Assembly (NCBI GenBank): GCA_017549605.1
Contig: JAFYUH010000024.1
Location: 1-41,491, forward strand
DNA length: 41,491 nucleotides
From: Bacteroidales bacterium
Lineage (GTDB): Bacteria > Bacteroidota > Bacteroidia > Bacteroidales > F082
Reading direction: 5' to 3'
Shown here one piece after another: positions 7,734 through 15,595 of this stretch. How positions within the stretch are numbered: position 1 is the stretch's first letter; every line of letters begins with the position of its first letter. The notes under the pieces were generated by a model that saw nothing but the letters and a program-made list of their open reading frames with translations, was not told the origin of the DNA and did no database searches. A program made the translations under genes and the position numbers.

Positions 7734-8313
7734 TTTCTTTTTTTATGTCTTCAATCCATTGCTCGATGCCGATGGATTTATGTTTGCTTAATTCTTTGAA
7801 TAAAACTTCAGGGTCGTCGCTGACGATGATATTGTCGCGATGTTCTTTGCGGATGAAGCCTTGGCTTACGGCATGGTCGATGAATTGAAGCATGCTGTCG
7901 TAATAATTCAATGTGTTGTAAAGCGCGACTGGCTTGTCGGAGATGCGGAGTTGGTTCTGTACTGTAATCTCGAAGATTTCGTCTAATGTTCCGAAGCCGC
8001 CAGGCATCGCGATGAAAGCGTCAGACTCGCTGATGAGCATGAGTTTGCGTTCGGACATCGTTTCTGTCTCGATCATTTCTGTTACGCCTTCGTGAGCTAT
8101 CTCCATGTCGGTGATGAGTTTTGGGATGATACCCACTACTTTCTTGCCTTTTTCCAACATCTTGTCGGCGATGATTTTCATAAGGCCCACACTTGCGCCT
8201 CCGTAATATAATGTGCAGTCGTGTTGAGCAAGGACTTCGCCTAATCTTTCAGCAGCTTCTTTATATCGAGGGTCGTTGCCCATGCTACTGCCGCAAAAAA
8301 CGCATACTTTCAT
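7720..8313 (-). CDS. LOG family protein (cytokinin-type phosphoribohydrolase, TIGR00730)
   Basis: A 197-residue Rossmann-fold protein of the LONELY GUY family, often misnamed lysine decarboxylase. The family signature PGGFGTLDE is at residues 104-112, with the preceding arginine of SERK at 89. N-terminal VCVFCGSS and YYGGASVGLM complete the nucleotide-binding fold. Family members hydrolyse nucleoside 5'-monophosphates such as AMP to the base and ribose 5-phosphate. In bacteria without cytokinins the natural substrate is uncertain. It has its own promoter box at 8333-8340. The gene downstream is the kinase-deaminase, so both may act on nucleotides, but this is only a proximity argument. Confidence 0.9.
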   Translation of the reverse strand: MKVCVFCGSSMGNDPRYKEAAERLGEVLAQHDCTLYYGGASVGLMKIIADKMLEKGKKVVGIIPKLITDMEIAHEGVTEMIETETMSERKLMLISESDAFIAMPGGFGTLDEIFEITVQNQLRISDKPVALYNTLNYYDSMLQFIDHAVSQGFIRKEHRDNIIVSDDPEVLFKELSKHKSIGIEQWIEDIKKESNEQ

Positions 8314-8332
8314 TTATGATGATTTTATTTCG

Positions 8333-8340
8333 CAAAGATA
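8333..8340 (-). promoter_or_regulatory. -7 promoter box for the LOG gene
   Basis: The minus strand reads TATCTTTG 20 bp upstream of the ATG. A family A array starts 5 bp further upstream. Confidence 0.72.
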
Positions 8341-8345
8341 ATAAA

Positions 8346-8458
8346 AGACAACAGACTACAGACAACAGACTACAGATTTTTTAGTTATGAGTGACGAGCC
8401 TTGAGCTTTGAGCATTTTGCCAACAGCTCGTAGCCCAGAGCTCATGGCTCACAGCCAA
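8346..8458. repeat. Family A array followed by family F inverted arrays
   Basis: Positions 8346-8376 hold GACAACAG/GACTACAG units. Positions 8388-8458 hold GAGC units followed by GCTC units of opposite polarity around a TTTTGCC centre. Together they fill the gap between the M20 gene and the LOG gene. Confidence 0.8.
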
Positions 8459-8461
8459 CTT

Positions 8462-9652
8462 TCAATTCAAAAAAGACACTATCTTTTCAAAGACATCAAT
8501 CCCAGTGTCGATGATTTCGTCTTCGAATTCGTAAGTAGGACTATGAAGAGGTTCGTGTTCGAAACCGCAGCCTATGCCGAAGAGACAAGCTGGACAAAGA
8601 CTTCCGAATTTTCCGAAGTCCTCTGACCACGGGAATGGTTCTTTTATGTTGTTGACAGACAACTTTAAATCTTTAGCCGCTTGCTCAACGAGTTCGGTCT
8701 CTCGACTGGAGTTCATCGTCGCGGCAAAGGCTTCGTGTATGCTGTGCGAGAATTTTAACTTGAATTCTTTGGCGACATATTCTGAGAGAGCTATCGTGCT
8801 GTCGGTCAGTTTCTTCAGACTGTTGTCATCCTGACTTCTCAGCGTGAGCCATATCTCGGCATGACCTGGTGTTACGCCGAAAGTCTCTTCGCCGATAACG
8901 ACGTGTGTGACTGTAAGTGTCGTGTGATATTTGTCTTTTTTGAGATTCTCATATTTCTTTTGGAAGGCATCGAGCAGAGTCGTGACCGTGCGCTGAGGGT
9001 TGTTGCCTTTCTCTGGTTGCGAGGCGTGTGACGTCGCTCCGTCGAAGATGAGTTTCAATCCTAAAGAGGCAGATGCAAAACAGTCTTTCTTCAAGATGAT
9101 CTGATGTTTTGCATAAGCAGGAAGATTGTGTAATGCGAAAGCCGCATTGAATTTTAACTCTTTGAATAAAGGGTCGTTGATGACAGCCTGAGCGCCTTCT
9201 CCTGTCTCTTCGGCAGGTTGGAAGAGAAGTATCACGTTGCCTTTAGCAGGACGCTTCTTCCCATAACGCATCGCCAGTCCGCATAAAATTGTAGCATGAC
9301 CATCATGACCGCAACGATGGGAGTATTGACGTTGAACTTTGAACTCTGAACTTTGAGCTTTGAGCTCTGAACCTTGAACTTTGTTGTGAGCAAGGTCTGT
9401 TGTCTGTTGTCCGTTGTCTGTTGACATCAATGGAATATTAAGTCCGTCAATGTCGGCGCGCAGTAAAATGTTTTTTCCTTCTTCGAGACCTTTGTATATT
9501 GCAATGATTCCGTAGCCTCCGACGTTTTTATAATGAATATCGGGATTTGTCTTCTCTAAAAACTTATTGATAATCTTATTCGTCTCTTTCTCCTGTCCTG
9601 AAAGTTCGGCGTTTTTGTATAACTTATGTCTTAGTGTTTCAAGTGCTTTCAT
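8462..9652 (-). CDS. M20 family amidohydrolase (peptidase M20D type)
   Basis: Metal-dependent amidohydrolase of the IAA-amino-acid/hippurate hydrolase and N-acyl-amino acid deacetylase group, cytoplasmic, 396 residues. Motifs: RADIDGLNIP at 65-74, HRCGHDGH at 112-119 (metal-binding His and Asp), and PAEETGEGA with the catalytic Glu pair near residue 145. The C-terminal metal ligand lies in the PWSEDFGKF region. Substrate is unknown. The odd feature is the stretch from residue 77 to 110, which is Gln/Ser/Lys/Val-rich and encoded by two repeat arrays (9331-9425). In homologues this loop is shorter, so about 15-18 residues appear to be extra. All metal ligands I can see are intact, so the enzyme may tolerate the insert. 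Confidence 0.9.
   Translation of the reverse strand: MKALETLRHKLYKNAELSGQEKETNKIINKFLEKTNPDIHYKNVGGYGIIAIYKGLEEGKNILLRADIDGLNIPLMSTDNGQQTTDLAHNKVQGSELKAQSSEFKVQRQYSHRCGHDGHATILCGLAMRYGKKRPAKGNVILLFQPAEETGEGAQAVINDPLFKELKFNAAFALHNLPAYAKHQIILKKDCFASASLGLKLIFDGATSHASQPEKGNNPQRTVTTLLDAFQKKYENLKKDKYHTTLTVTHVVIGEETFGVTPGHAEIWLTLRSQDDNSLKKLTDSTIALSEYVAKEFKLKFSHSIHEAFAATMNSSRETELVEQAAKDLKLSVNNIKEPFPWSEDFGKFGSLCPACLFGIGCGFEHEPLHSPTYEFEDEIIDTGIDVFEKIVSFLN
9331..9425. repeat. Family B and A arrays inside the M20 gene
   Basis: TGAACTT/TGAGCTT/TGAGCTC heptamers (9331-9383) are followed by TCTGTTG/TCCGTTG heptamers (9394-9425). The whole block is in frame and translates as a Gln/Thr/Ser-rich stretch immediately before the HRCGHDGH motif. 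Confidence 0.88.
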
Positions 9653-9671
9653 TTTGCTTATAATTGGTAAA

Positions 9672-9703
9672 AGTCTGTTGACTGTTGACTGTTGTCCGTT
9701 GAC
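9672..9703. repeat. Family A array between the M20 gene and manA
   Basis: Four to five WCYGTTG heptamers lie 20 bp upstream of the divergent M20 gene start and about 60 bp upstream of the manA promoter box. Confidence 0.85.
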
Positions 9704-9761
9704 TTCAAAAGTAAAAATATTTTTTTAATGATTTTAATATTTCTATAAAAAGGAAAAGTAT

Positions 9762-9769
9762 TATCTTTG
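9762..9769 (+). promoter_or_regulatory. -7 promoter box for manA and the thiol module
   Basis: TATCTTTG lies 18 bp upstream of the ATG at 9788. A longer reading from TTG at 9767 would start inside this box, which supports the ATG start. Confidence 0.72.
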
Positions 9770-9787
9770 TACCTTAAATTGACGTCA

Positions 9788-10780
9788 ATGAGTATTTTAT
9801 ATCCTTTAAAGTTTACTCCTGCATATTTTGAGAAAATATGGGGAGGACAACACATTAAAACAGTTCTAAACCAAGACTTTGGTGATTTGATGAACTGTGG
9901 CGAGGCTTGGCTTCTTTCAGGTCTCGAAGGTCAGAACAGCATAGTGTCTAACGGTGATTTCGCAGGTGACGAACTCAATGATCTTATTGAGACTTTCATG
10001 GGCGATTTGGTTGGCGATGAAGTCTTTAACAGATTTGGCGAGAGATTCCCATTGTTGATAAAGATCATAGACCCGTTAGATAACCTCTCAATTCAGGTTC
10101 ACCCAGACGATGAATTGGCTCAAGAGATTGGCTTGCAAAATGGCAAGACAGAGATGTGGTATGTGATGAACGCAGAAAAAGATGCCAGTCTTGTTTCTGG
10201 TTTCAACAGAGATGTCACTCCTGAAGAATTTGAAGAAGCTATCAAAGAAAAGACTATCAGCGATATGCTCAACCATGAGAAAGTTCAGAATGATGACACT
10301 TTCTTCATACCTGCAAGAAAAATACACGCTCTCGGAGCAGGCTGTATGGTAGCTGAGATTCAACAGACCAGCGACACTTCTTATCGTGTCTACGATTGGG
10401 ACAGAATAGACCGTTATGGAATGCAACGCGAGCTTCACATCGATGAGTCTCTTGCAACAATCAACTTCAAGAAAGAAGACAGCGGTAAGGTCAAATACGA
10501 CAAGAAAATCAAGAATGCTACAGTCAACTTAGTGAAATGTCCTTATTTCACAACAAACTTGATCAAGTTAGATGCTGAAGCGGCACTTAAGAAAGATTAT
10601 TCAGAATTAGATTCATTCGTAATCTTGATGAGCGTATCTGGCAACTTCATCTTGTCATACGAAGGCGGATCGGAATTGGTGAAAACCGGTGAATGTATCT
10701 TGGTTCCAAACGTAGTGAACAATGTGAATATCATTTCAACAAACGAAGAATGTAAATTATTAGAAGTATATATTGTATAA
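9788..10780 (+). CDS. manA: mannose-6-phosphate isomerase, class I
   Basis: Zinc enzyme that interconverts mannose 6-phosphate and fructose 6-phosphate, feeding GDP-mannose and surface glycans. The zinc-binding motif QVHPDD is at residues 103-108 and KTEMWYV follows at 120-126. The remaining zinc and catalytic region includes FIPARKIHALGAG and the YDWDRIDRYG segment. At 330 residues it is the short form common in Bacteroidota and Firmicutes. It is the first gene after the promoter box at 9762-9769 and is followed after 18 bp by a thioredoxin-like gene, so the four plus-strand genes 9788-13930 probably share a transcript. Confidence 0.95.
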   Translation: MSILYPLKFTPAYFEKIWGGQHIKTVLNQDFGDLMNCGEAWLLSGLEGQNSIVSNGDFAGDELNDLIETFMGDLVGDEVFNRFGERFPLLIKIIDPLDNLSIQVHPDDELAQEIGLQNGKTEMWYVMNAEKDASLVSGFNRDVTPEEFEEAIKEKTISDMLNHEKVQNDDTFFIPARKIHALGAGCMVAEIQQTSDTSYRVYDWDRIDRYGMQRELHIDESLATINFKKEDSGKVKYDKKIKNATVNLVKCPYFTTNLIKLDAEAALKKDYSELDSFVILMSVSGNFILSYEGGSELVKTGECILVPNVVNNVNIISTNEECKLLEVYIV

Positions 10781-10798
10781 CCTTAATTAAATTAAACT

Positions 10799-11287
10799 AT
10801 GAAAAAGACATTAGTATTATTGTTTTTAAGCGTTCTTTTCTTAGGCGCTAAGGCTCAATCAGATTTGCCAAACGTAACACTTAAGAATCTCGATGGCGAA
10901 ACAATCAACATCACAGAATTGCAAAACGATGGCAAACCATTCGTAATGACATTCTGGGCTACATGGTGCGGACCATGCGTTAAAGAACACAATGCATTAA
11001 GCGAAATTTATCAAGACTGGCAAGACGAAACAGGCGTTAAGATCTTCGCAGTTTCTATCGACGACTCACGTTCAACTCCACGTATCAAACCTTTCGTAGA
11101 AGGTAAAGGTTGGGAATTCGACGTTTTATTAGACGTTAACAAAGACTTAGCAAGAGCTATGAACGTAAGCAATCCTCCTCACACATTCTTATTCGACGGT
11201 AACGGCAAGATGGTTTACCAACACACTGGTTACTTCGAAGGTGCTGAAGAAGAACTTTACGAAGAAATTTTGAAACTTGTTGAATAA
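10799..11287 (+). CDS. TlpA/ResA-like thiol-disulfide oxidoreductase
   Basis: Exported thioredoxin-fold protein of 162 residues. A signal peptide covers residues 1-19 (GAKAQ). The redox motif is WCGPC at 56-60 in the context FVMTFWATWCGPCVKE, and the cis-proline is in NPPHTFLF. The TlpA/ResA insert and DVNKDLARAMNV region are present. Such proteins reduce or exchange disulfides in the periplasm, for example for cytochrome c maturation. Here the next two genes are a DUF6029 barrel and an Omp28 lipoprotein with its own CxxC, which suggests a dedicated envelope thiol system. Gap to the next gene is 19 bp. Confidence 0.92.
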   Translation: MKKTLVLLFLSVLFLGAKAQSDLPNVTLKNLDGETINITELQNDGKPFVMTFWATWCGPCVKEHNALSEIYQDWQDETGVKIFAVSIDDSRSTPRIKPFVEGKGWEFDVLLDVNKDLARAMNVSNPPHTFLFDGNGKMVYQHTGYFEGAEEELYEEILKLVE

Positions 11288-11306
11288 TAACAAAAATCTC
11301 TAAACA

Positions 11307-13043
11307 ATGAGACGTATTTTATTATTGTTAGCATTTGTATCATGTGCTGCAATTTCATTCGCTCAAGTTGAAAACGCTCAGGTAAACGGCAGTTTCCAAA
11401 TTGACGGACAATATTATAGAGTTGACGAAGCTATCGGTATCACCTCAGAAACTATAAAAGGCCAAAAAGTAGGTCTCAATGGTTTCGGTAAGATTAACTA
11501 TTCATTAGGTAACTTCACCGCTGGCATTCGTTATGAAGCATTCCAGACTCCATTGTCAGGTTTCGATACAAGATTACAAGGTTTCGGTATCGCTAACTAC
11601 TACGCATCATACGATAACGGTACAGTAGCAGTTACTCTCGGTGACATTTACGACCAATTCGGTAATGGTTTCATCTTCAGAACTTATGAAGAATGGGCTT
11701 TAGGTTTTGACAATGCACTTCGTGGTATGAGAGTCATCTATCGTCCAGCAACTGGCGTTACTTTGAAAGCTTTATTCGGTAAACAAAGATTATATTGGGT
11801 TGATTACGGCGATGCAGCAAAAAGAGGTATCGTTCGCGGTATCGATGGCGAATGGGATCTTAACCAAAGCTTCAGCGCATTGAACAACACAAAATTCAGA
11901 GCAACAGTAGGCGGTAGCTTCATAAGCAAATACCAAAAGAATACAAACACAACTTACACAATTCCTGAAAACGTTGGCGCTTTCGACGGTCGTGTTAACT
12001 TAGGTTACGGTCGTTTCGCTTTCACAACAGAATATGCATACAAGATCAATGACCCTTCAGCATTCAACAACTACACATTCAACGAAGGTCAAGCAATCCT
12101 TTCATCATTGTCATATTCTCAAAAAGGATTCGGTGTTATTGCTCAGGTTAAACGTGTTGACAATATGAGCTTCAAGTCAGATTACAAAGGCGTGAAGAAC
12201 GATTTAGACATCAACTTCATTCCTCCAATCAACTACACTCATACACACAGTCTTCCTGCAATTTATTCTTACGCTACACAACCTCTCGGTGAAATGGCAA
12301 TGCAGTTGCAAGTCAACTACACAATTCCAAAGAACACTCTCATCGGTGGTAAATATGGTACAAAAGTCACTCTTGACTTCAGCCAAGTAAACGACATCAA
12401 GAGAAATTACATCCTCGCTGAAGGTCAAGAAGCTCCTGCACATATCGCAGGTAATAGCGGAACTATCGGCTACACATCTCCATTCTTTGCAATTGGTGAC
12501 CGTAAGTTCTTCCACGACTTCAACATCGAACTCGAAAGACGTTTGAACAAGAAATGGAAACTTATCGCACAATACATCAACTTGTATTATGATATGGCAA
12601 CAATTGAAAACCATCCAGGTGCTCCTGCTGTTGAGGCAAATATCGCTTTCGTTGACTTGTCATACAGAATCACAAGCAAACAAAGCATCCGTTTTGAATT
12701 ACAGCACTTATGGGATAATATTAACAGCAGCAACACAACAGAAGAATCAACATTCGGTCATGAAGACGTCTATAAGAAAAGAGGTAACTGGGGTGCTGCT
12801 TTAGTTGAATATACTATCGCTCCTAAATGGTTTGTTTCTGTAGCTGACAAATACAACTATGGTAACCCTATCGCTGACAACCGCGATCATTACTATACAG
12901 CATCTGTTGGTTACATCAAGGAATCAACAAGAATCGTTTTCACAGGCGGTCGTCAAAGTGAAGGTATGGTCTGCGTTGGCGGTGTATGTCGCGTTGTTCC
13001 TGCTTCAAGCGGTTTCTCATTATCAATTACAACATCATTCTAA
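11307..13043 (+). CDS. DUF6029 family outer membrane barrel protein
   Basis: A 578-residue exported protein with a signal peptide (residues 1-19, AISFAQ). Regular alternating aromatic strands and Gly/Asn turns run along the whole length, and it ends in the aromatic C-terminus ITTSF typical of an outer-membrane barrel. Its form and its position between a TlpA-like and an Omp28-like gene match the DUF6029 family of Bacteroidota, whose function is not established. The DYGDAAKRGIVRG stretch near residue 170 is a likely conserved part. A role as the outer-membrane partner of the neighbouring thiol proteins is only an inference from gene order. Confidence 0.75.
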   Translation: MRRILLLLAFVSCAAISFAQVENAQVNGSFQIDGQYYRVDEAIGITSETIKGQKVGLNGFGKINYSLGNFTAGIRYEAFQTPLSGFDTRLQGFGIANYYASYDNGTVAVTLGDIYDQFGNGFIFRTYEEWALGFDNALRGMRVIYRPATGVTLKALFGKQRLYWVDYGDAAKRGIVRGIDGEWDLNQSFSALNNTKFRATVGGSFISKYQKNTNTTYTIPENVGAFDGRVNLGYGRFAFTTEYAYKINDPSAFNNYTFNEGQAILSSLSYSQKGFGVIAQVKRVDNMSFKSDYKGVKNDLDINFIPPINYTHTHSLPAIYSYATQPLGEMAMQLQVNYTIPKNTLIGGKYGTKVTLDFSQVNDIKRNYILAEGQEAPAHIAGNSGTIGYTSPFFAIGDRKFFHDFNIELERRLNKKWKLIAQYINLYYDMATIENHPGAPAVEANIAFVDLSYRITSKQSIRFELQHLWDNINSSNTTEESTFGHEDVYKKRGNWGAALVEYTIAPKWFVSVADKYNYGNPIADNRDHYYTASVGYIKESTRIVFTGGRQSEGMVCVGGVCRVVPASSGFSLSITTSF

Positions 13044-13054
13044 ATATTAAAAAA

Positions 13055-13930
13055 ATGAAAAAAATATTAAGCATATTTGCAGTTTCATTCTTAATGATGG
13101 GAATGGTTGCATGTGATATAATTGACGAACAAGATTACATTAAAGGTGGTAATGGCGGTACAACACCTCCAGAACAACCAGGTGATCCAGGTGATCCAAG
13201 TGATCCAGGTGAAACAAGTGAGTTTACAACAGCAAAATGCGTTCTTTTGGAAGACTATACAGGCGTTAGATGCAATAACTGTCCAGCAGCTGGCGAAATA
13301 GCTTTAGGCATTCAAAAACAATACGGACATAGCGTAGTAGTTCTCGGCGTTCACTCAGGTTTCTTGTCAGCTCCTATCGGAGGTTATCCTAACTTCAAAA
13401 CTACAGAAGGTGATGCTTGGTATAACTTCTTCGGATTTGACAGCAACCCTATCGGTACAGTAAACCGTAAACTCAATGGCGGTGTTTATGCATTCCCTTC
13501 AACAGAATGGGCTGATGCAGTCGCAACAACTCTTCAAGAAGAATCTGCTGTTGGCATGGCTTCTAATGTAGAATACGATGAAGCAACACGTAACTTGAAA
13601 GTTGATGTTACATCTAAAGCATTAGTTGAATTGCCAGACACATACAGCCTTACAGTATGTATCATGGAAGACAGCATCGTTGGAAAACAACTTTTACCAA
13701 CAGGTGATGATGAAAACTTTATACATCGTCATGTCTTCCGTAAGACTTTGAACGGCACATGGGGTGAAGAACTTAATACAACAGCACTTGCTCCAGAAGA
13801 CCAAATCAAGAAGTCTTATTCTGTTACTTTGGACGAAGCTTATAACGCAAATCAATGTTATGTAATCGCTTACGTTGCAAATACAGATACTAAAGAAGTT
13901 CTTCAAGTAATTGAGAAGAAGATTAAATAA
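13055..13930 (+). CDS. Omp28-related outer membrane lipoprotein with CxxC
   Basis: A lipoprotein of 291 residues starting at ATG 13055, 11 bp after the previous stop. The lipobox ends at Cys20 (GMVAC). A linker of residues 38-53 repeats PGDPGDPSDPGE and is encoded by a 9-bp tandem repeat. It is followed by a thioredoxin-like domain with CNNC at residues 73-76 in EDYTGVRCNNCPAAGE, the hallmark of Omp28 (PF11551) proteins. The linker should hold the redox domain away from the membrane anchor. It is the last gene of the manA-tlpA-DUF6029 cluster. A hairpin terminator at 13990-14025 follows. An in-frame upstream extension to 12986 would overlap the previous gene and is rejected. Confidence 0.88.
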   Translation: MKKILSIFAVSFLMMGMVACDIIDEQDYIKGGNGGTTPPEQPGDPGDPSDPGETSEFTTAKCVLLEDYTGVRCNNCPAAGEIALGIQKQYGHSVVVLGVHSGFLSAPIGGYPNFKTTEGDAWYNFFGFDSNPIGTVNRKLNGGVYAFPSTEWADAVATTLQEESAVGMASNVEYDEATRNLKVDVTSKALVELPDTYSLTVCIMEDSIVGKQLLPTGDDENFIHRHVFRKTLNGTWGEELNTTALAPEDQIKKSYSVTLDEAYNANQCYVIAYVANTDTKEVLQVIEKKIK

Positions 13931-13932
13931 AA

Positions 13933-14069
13933 TGACAACAGTCAACGGACAATAGTCAACAGACATTGTCCATAATAATAGCCTATCACAGAGACGTATC
14001 AATTTGATACGTCTCTTTTGTTTTTATATCCAAAAAAATCTGTTGTCCGTTGTCTGTTGTCCGTTGACT
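13933..14069. repeat. Inverted pair of family A arrays around a terminator
   Basis: The left arm (13933-13966) reads GACAACAG/GTCAACGG units and the right arm (14039-14069) reads TCTGTTG/TCCGTTG units of opposite polarity. Between them sits a classical terminator hairpin. The right arm ends 5 bp before the purE promoter box. Confidence 0.88.
13990..14025 (+). terminator. Rho-independent terminator after the Omp28 gene
   Basis: An 11-bp perfect stem (13990-14000 with 14006-14016) with a 5-nt loop is followed by TTTTGTTTTT. Confidence 0.9.
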
Positions 14070-14074
14070 TTTTT

Positions 14075-14082
14075 TATCTTTG
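14075..14082 (+). promoter_or_regulatory. -7 promoter box for purE
   Basis: TATCTTTG lies 18 bp upstream of the purE ATG at 14101. An alternative TTG start at 14080 falls within the box and is rejected. Confidence 0.75.
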
Positions 14083-14100
14083 CACAAAACGCATAACAAT

Positions 14101-14604
14101 ATGAATCCAATAGTAAGCATCATTATGGGAAGTACATCAGATCTTCCTGTTTTAGAAAGTGGTATCAAGTTTTTAGATGAAATGGGTATTCCATTTGAAA
14201 TGAATGCCTTGAGTGCACACCGTACACCTGAATTAGTTGAAGAATTCGCTCGTGGCGCACAAGCACGCGGCATAAAAGTTATCATCGCTGCTGCTGGTAT
14301 GGCAGCTCACCTCCCTGGCGTAATCGCTGCTATGACTCCAATACCAGTCATCGGTATTCCAGTGAAGACCAATATGGAAATGGACGCTCTCTTCTCAATA
14401 GTACAAATGCCTCCAGGAATCCCTGTGGCTACAGTAGGTATCAACGCTTCTCTCAACGCAGCGATACTCGCAGCTCAGATCCTTGCAACAGCCGACGCTG
14501 AAATAGCACAGAAAGTAGTCAACTACAAAGAAGGTCTTAAGAAAAAAATCGCTAAGGCTAATGAAGACCTTAAAGAGATAAAATATAAGTTCAAGACTAA
14601 TTGA
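14101..14604 (+). CDS. purE: 5-(carboxyamino)imidazole ribonucleotide mutase PurE
   Basis: Purine biosynthesis enzyme that converts N5-CAIR to CAIR (class I PurE). The 167-residue product carries the phosphate-binding motif GSTSDLPV at 10-17, the SAHRTP motif at about 38-43 and AAAGMAAHLPGVIAAMT near residues 62-78. Length and motifs match the bacterial class I enzyme. No purK is adjacent. The gene is flanked by family A arrays of opposite polarity, one ending just before its promoter and one starting directly after its stop codon. Confidence 0.96.
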   Translation: MNPIVSIIMGSTSDLPVLESGIKFLDEMGIPFEMNALSAHRTPELVEEFARGAQARGIKVIIAAAGMAAHLPGVIAAMTPIPVIGIPVKTNMEMDALFSIVQMPPGIPVATVGINASLNAAILAAQILATADAEIAQKVVNYKEGLKKKIAKANEDLKEIKYKFKTN

Positions 14605-14606
14605 TA

Positions 14607-14685
14607 AGACAACGGTCAACGGTCAACATCCTTGAGTATACATTTATGGACAAAGTCTGTTGTCCGTAGTCTGTTGTCTGTTGAC
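14607..14685. repeat. Inverted pair of family A arrays between purE and rhomboid
   Basis: The left arm, 14607-14627, holds GACAACGG/TCAACGG units and starts 2 bp after the purE stop. The right arm, 14655-14685, holds GTCTGTTG/TCCGTAG units and ends 5 bp before the rhomboid ATG. Confidence 0.87.
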
Positions 14686-14690
14686 ATAAT

Positions 14691-15413
14691 ATGAGAAATC
14701 AAGACGAGAAACGCCTTCTGTTTGCCAGTGCCATTATCCCGACGATATTAGCCGCGATAATGTGGGTGGTGAAGATCATAGAGGTGCTTTTTCATCTTGA
14801 TTTTTCTTTTCTCGGTGTCAAGCCTGTCAGCCCTGAAGGCATACCGGGAATTTTCCTCTTTCATTTCATTCACGGCGACTGGGAACATCTTTTCGCCAAC
14901 ACAATCCCGATTTTGGTTTTAGGCTCGGCATTGTATTATTTCTATAGACCTATCGCAAACAGGATACTCCTTATATTAATATTCTCTGTCGGATTGCTGA
15001 CGTGGTGCGGAGCGCGTGGCGGCATTCATATCGGGGCCAGCGGTTTGGTGTATGGACTCACGTTTTTCCTTATGCTGAGCGGTTTCATAAGAAGAGACAA
15101 GAAACTCATCATAATATCTTTAGTCGTGGTCTTTTTATACGGAAGTCTCGTCTGGGGCTTGTATCCAAAATACGCCATAGAAAACAACATCTCCTGGGAA
15201 GGACATCTCAGCGGCTTTGTTATGGGAATCGTACTCGCCATTTATTATAAAGGAGAAGTGTGGTATGGGAACGAGAACGGGGACGAGAACGGGATTTGGG
15301 ATGATGATGACGATTGTGACGATGACATTGATCTGGAGACACAGAGACCATATTGGGATGTTCCAGAACCAGATAAAGATGAACTGACGGTGAAGTATAG
15401 GTTTAGGAGGTGA
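14691..15413 (+). CDS. rhomboid family intramembrane serine protease
   Basis: Membrane-embedded serine protease of 240 residues with about six transmembrane segments. The catalytic serine is Ser117 in GASG (115-118), paired with His172 in GHLSG (171-175). The conserved HxxxN motif HLFAN is at 66-70 and an L1-loop like sequence precedes it. Substrates are unknown. The C-terminal tail (about residues 190-240) is very acidic, with runs of Asp, and begins with an imperfect repeat of NENGDENG coded by hexamer units at 15267-15294. The tail is probably cytoplasmic and disordered. Confidence 0.92.
   Translation: MRNQDEKRLLFASAIIPTILAAIMWVVKIIEVLFHLDFSFLGVKPVSPEGIPGIFLFHFIHGDWEHLFANTIPILVLGSALYYFYRPIANRILLILIFSVGLLTWCGARGGIHIGASGLVYGLTFFLMLSGFIRRDKKLIIISLVVVFLYGSLVWGLYPKYAIENNISWEGHLSGFVMGIVLAIYYKGEVWYGNENGDENGIWDDDDDCDDDIDLETQRPYWDVPEPDKDELTVKYRFRR
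15267..15294. repeat. Family G hexamer array (GRGRAC) in the rhomboid tail
   Basis: GGGAAC, GAGAAC, GGGGAC and GAGAAC follow each other directly in frame and code for NENGDENG. The units differ by transitions only, like the other families. Confidence 0.7.
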
Positions 15414-15425
15414 GAATTTAAGAAA

Positions 15426-15494
15426 TTCAGAACCTCAAAACCTCAAAACTTCAGAATTTTCTGAGATTTTGAGGTTTTGAACTTCTGAGTTTTT
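15426..15494 (+). terminator. Family D inverted array acting as a likely terminator
   Basis: Two 29-nt arms (15426-15454 and 15461-15489), made of AAAACCTC-type octamers and their complement, match at 24 of 29 positions around a 6-nt loop. A TTTTT run follows. It lies directly after the rhomboid stop codon and before the promoter of the candidate RNA. It contains the left copy of the 44-bp repeat (15427-15470). Confidence 0.75.
15427..15470. repeat. 44-bp direct repeat, left copy
   Basis: Identical over 44 bp to 16069-16112. The two copies bracket a 598-bp segment that holds the candidate RNA and the candidate nuclease gene. Confidence 0.92.
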
Positions 15495-15504
15495 AAAAAA
15501 GTAT

Positions 15505-15512
15505 TATCTTTG
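15505..15512 (+). promoter_or_regulatory. -7 promoter box of the candidate RNA
   Basis: TATCTTTG with no plus-strand coding sequence downstream. It points to transcription of a non-coding RNA from about 15518-15520. Confidence 0.7.
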
Positions 15513-15595
15513 CAGTCTGAAAAGACTCATAGAATTGGCACCACAGGGTTCTAAAGTATCTTCCTGCTACCGGCTGTTTTATGAGTCTTTTTCTA
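15513..15595 (+). ncRNA. candidate standalone structured RNA, class unknown
   Basis: A TAnnTTTG box is followed within a few bases by a perfect 12-bp outer stem (15520-15531 with 15580-15591) that ends in a TTTTT tract. The whole unit therefore looks like a short transcript of about 75-80 nt closed by its own terminator. The 48-nt interior can form a second stem: CAGG at 15544-15547 with CCTG at 15563-15566, extended by TTGG/CCGG at 15535-15538 and 15570-15573. No reading frame of note lies inside. I compared it by eye with the small SRP RNA and with preQ1, guanidine and SAM riboswitches and found no convincing match. It runs convergent to, and ends at the stop codon of, the nuclease-like gene at 15593. 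Confidence 0.55.

Noticed and set aside
14080..14100. TTG start of purE
   Set aside because: It lies inside the TATCTTTG promoter box, so it could not be in the transcript; ATG 14101 gives the normal PurE N-terminus.
15513..15595. Small SRP RNA or a known riboswitch
   Set aside because: The SRP apical loop (GGAA tetraloop with the AGCA internal loop) is not present on the RNA strand, and no downstream gene exists for a riboswitch to control. I found no match to preQ1, guanidine, SAM or other classes by eye.
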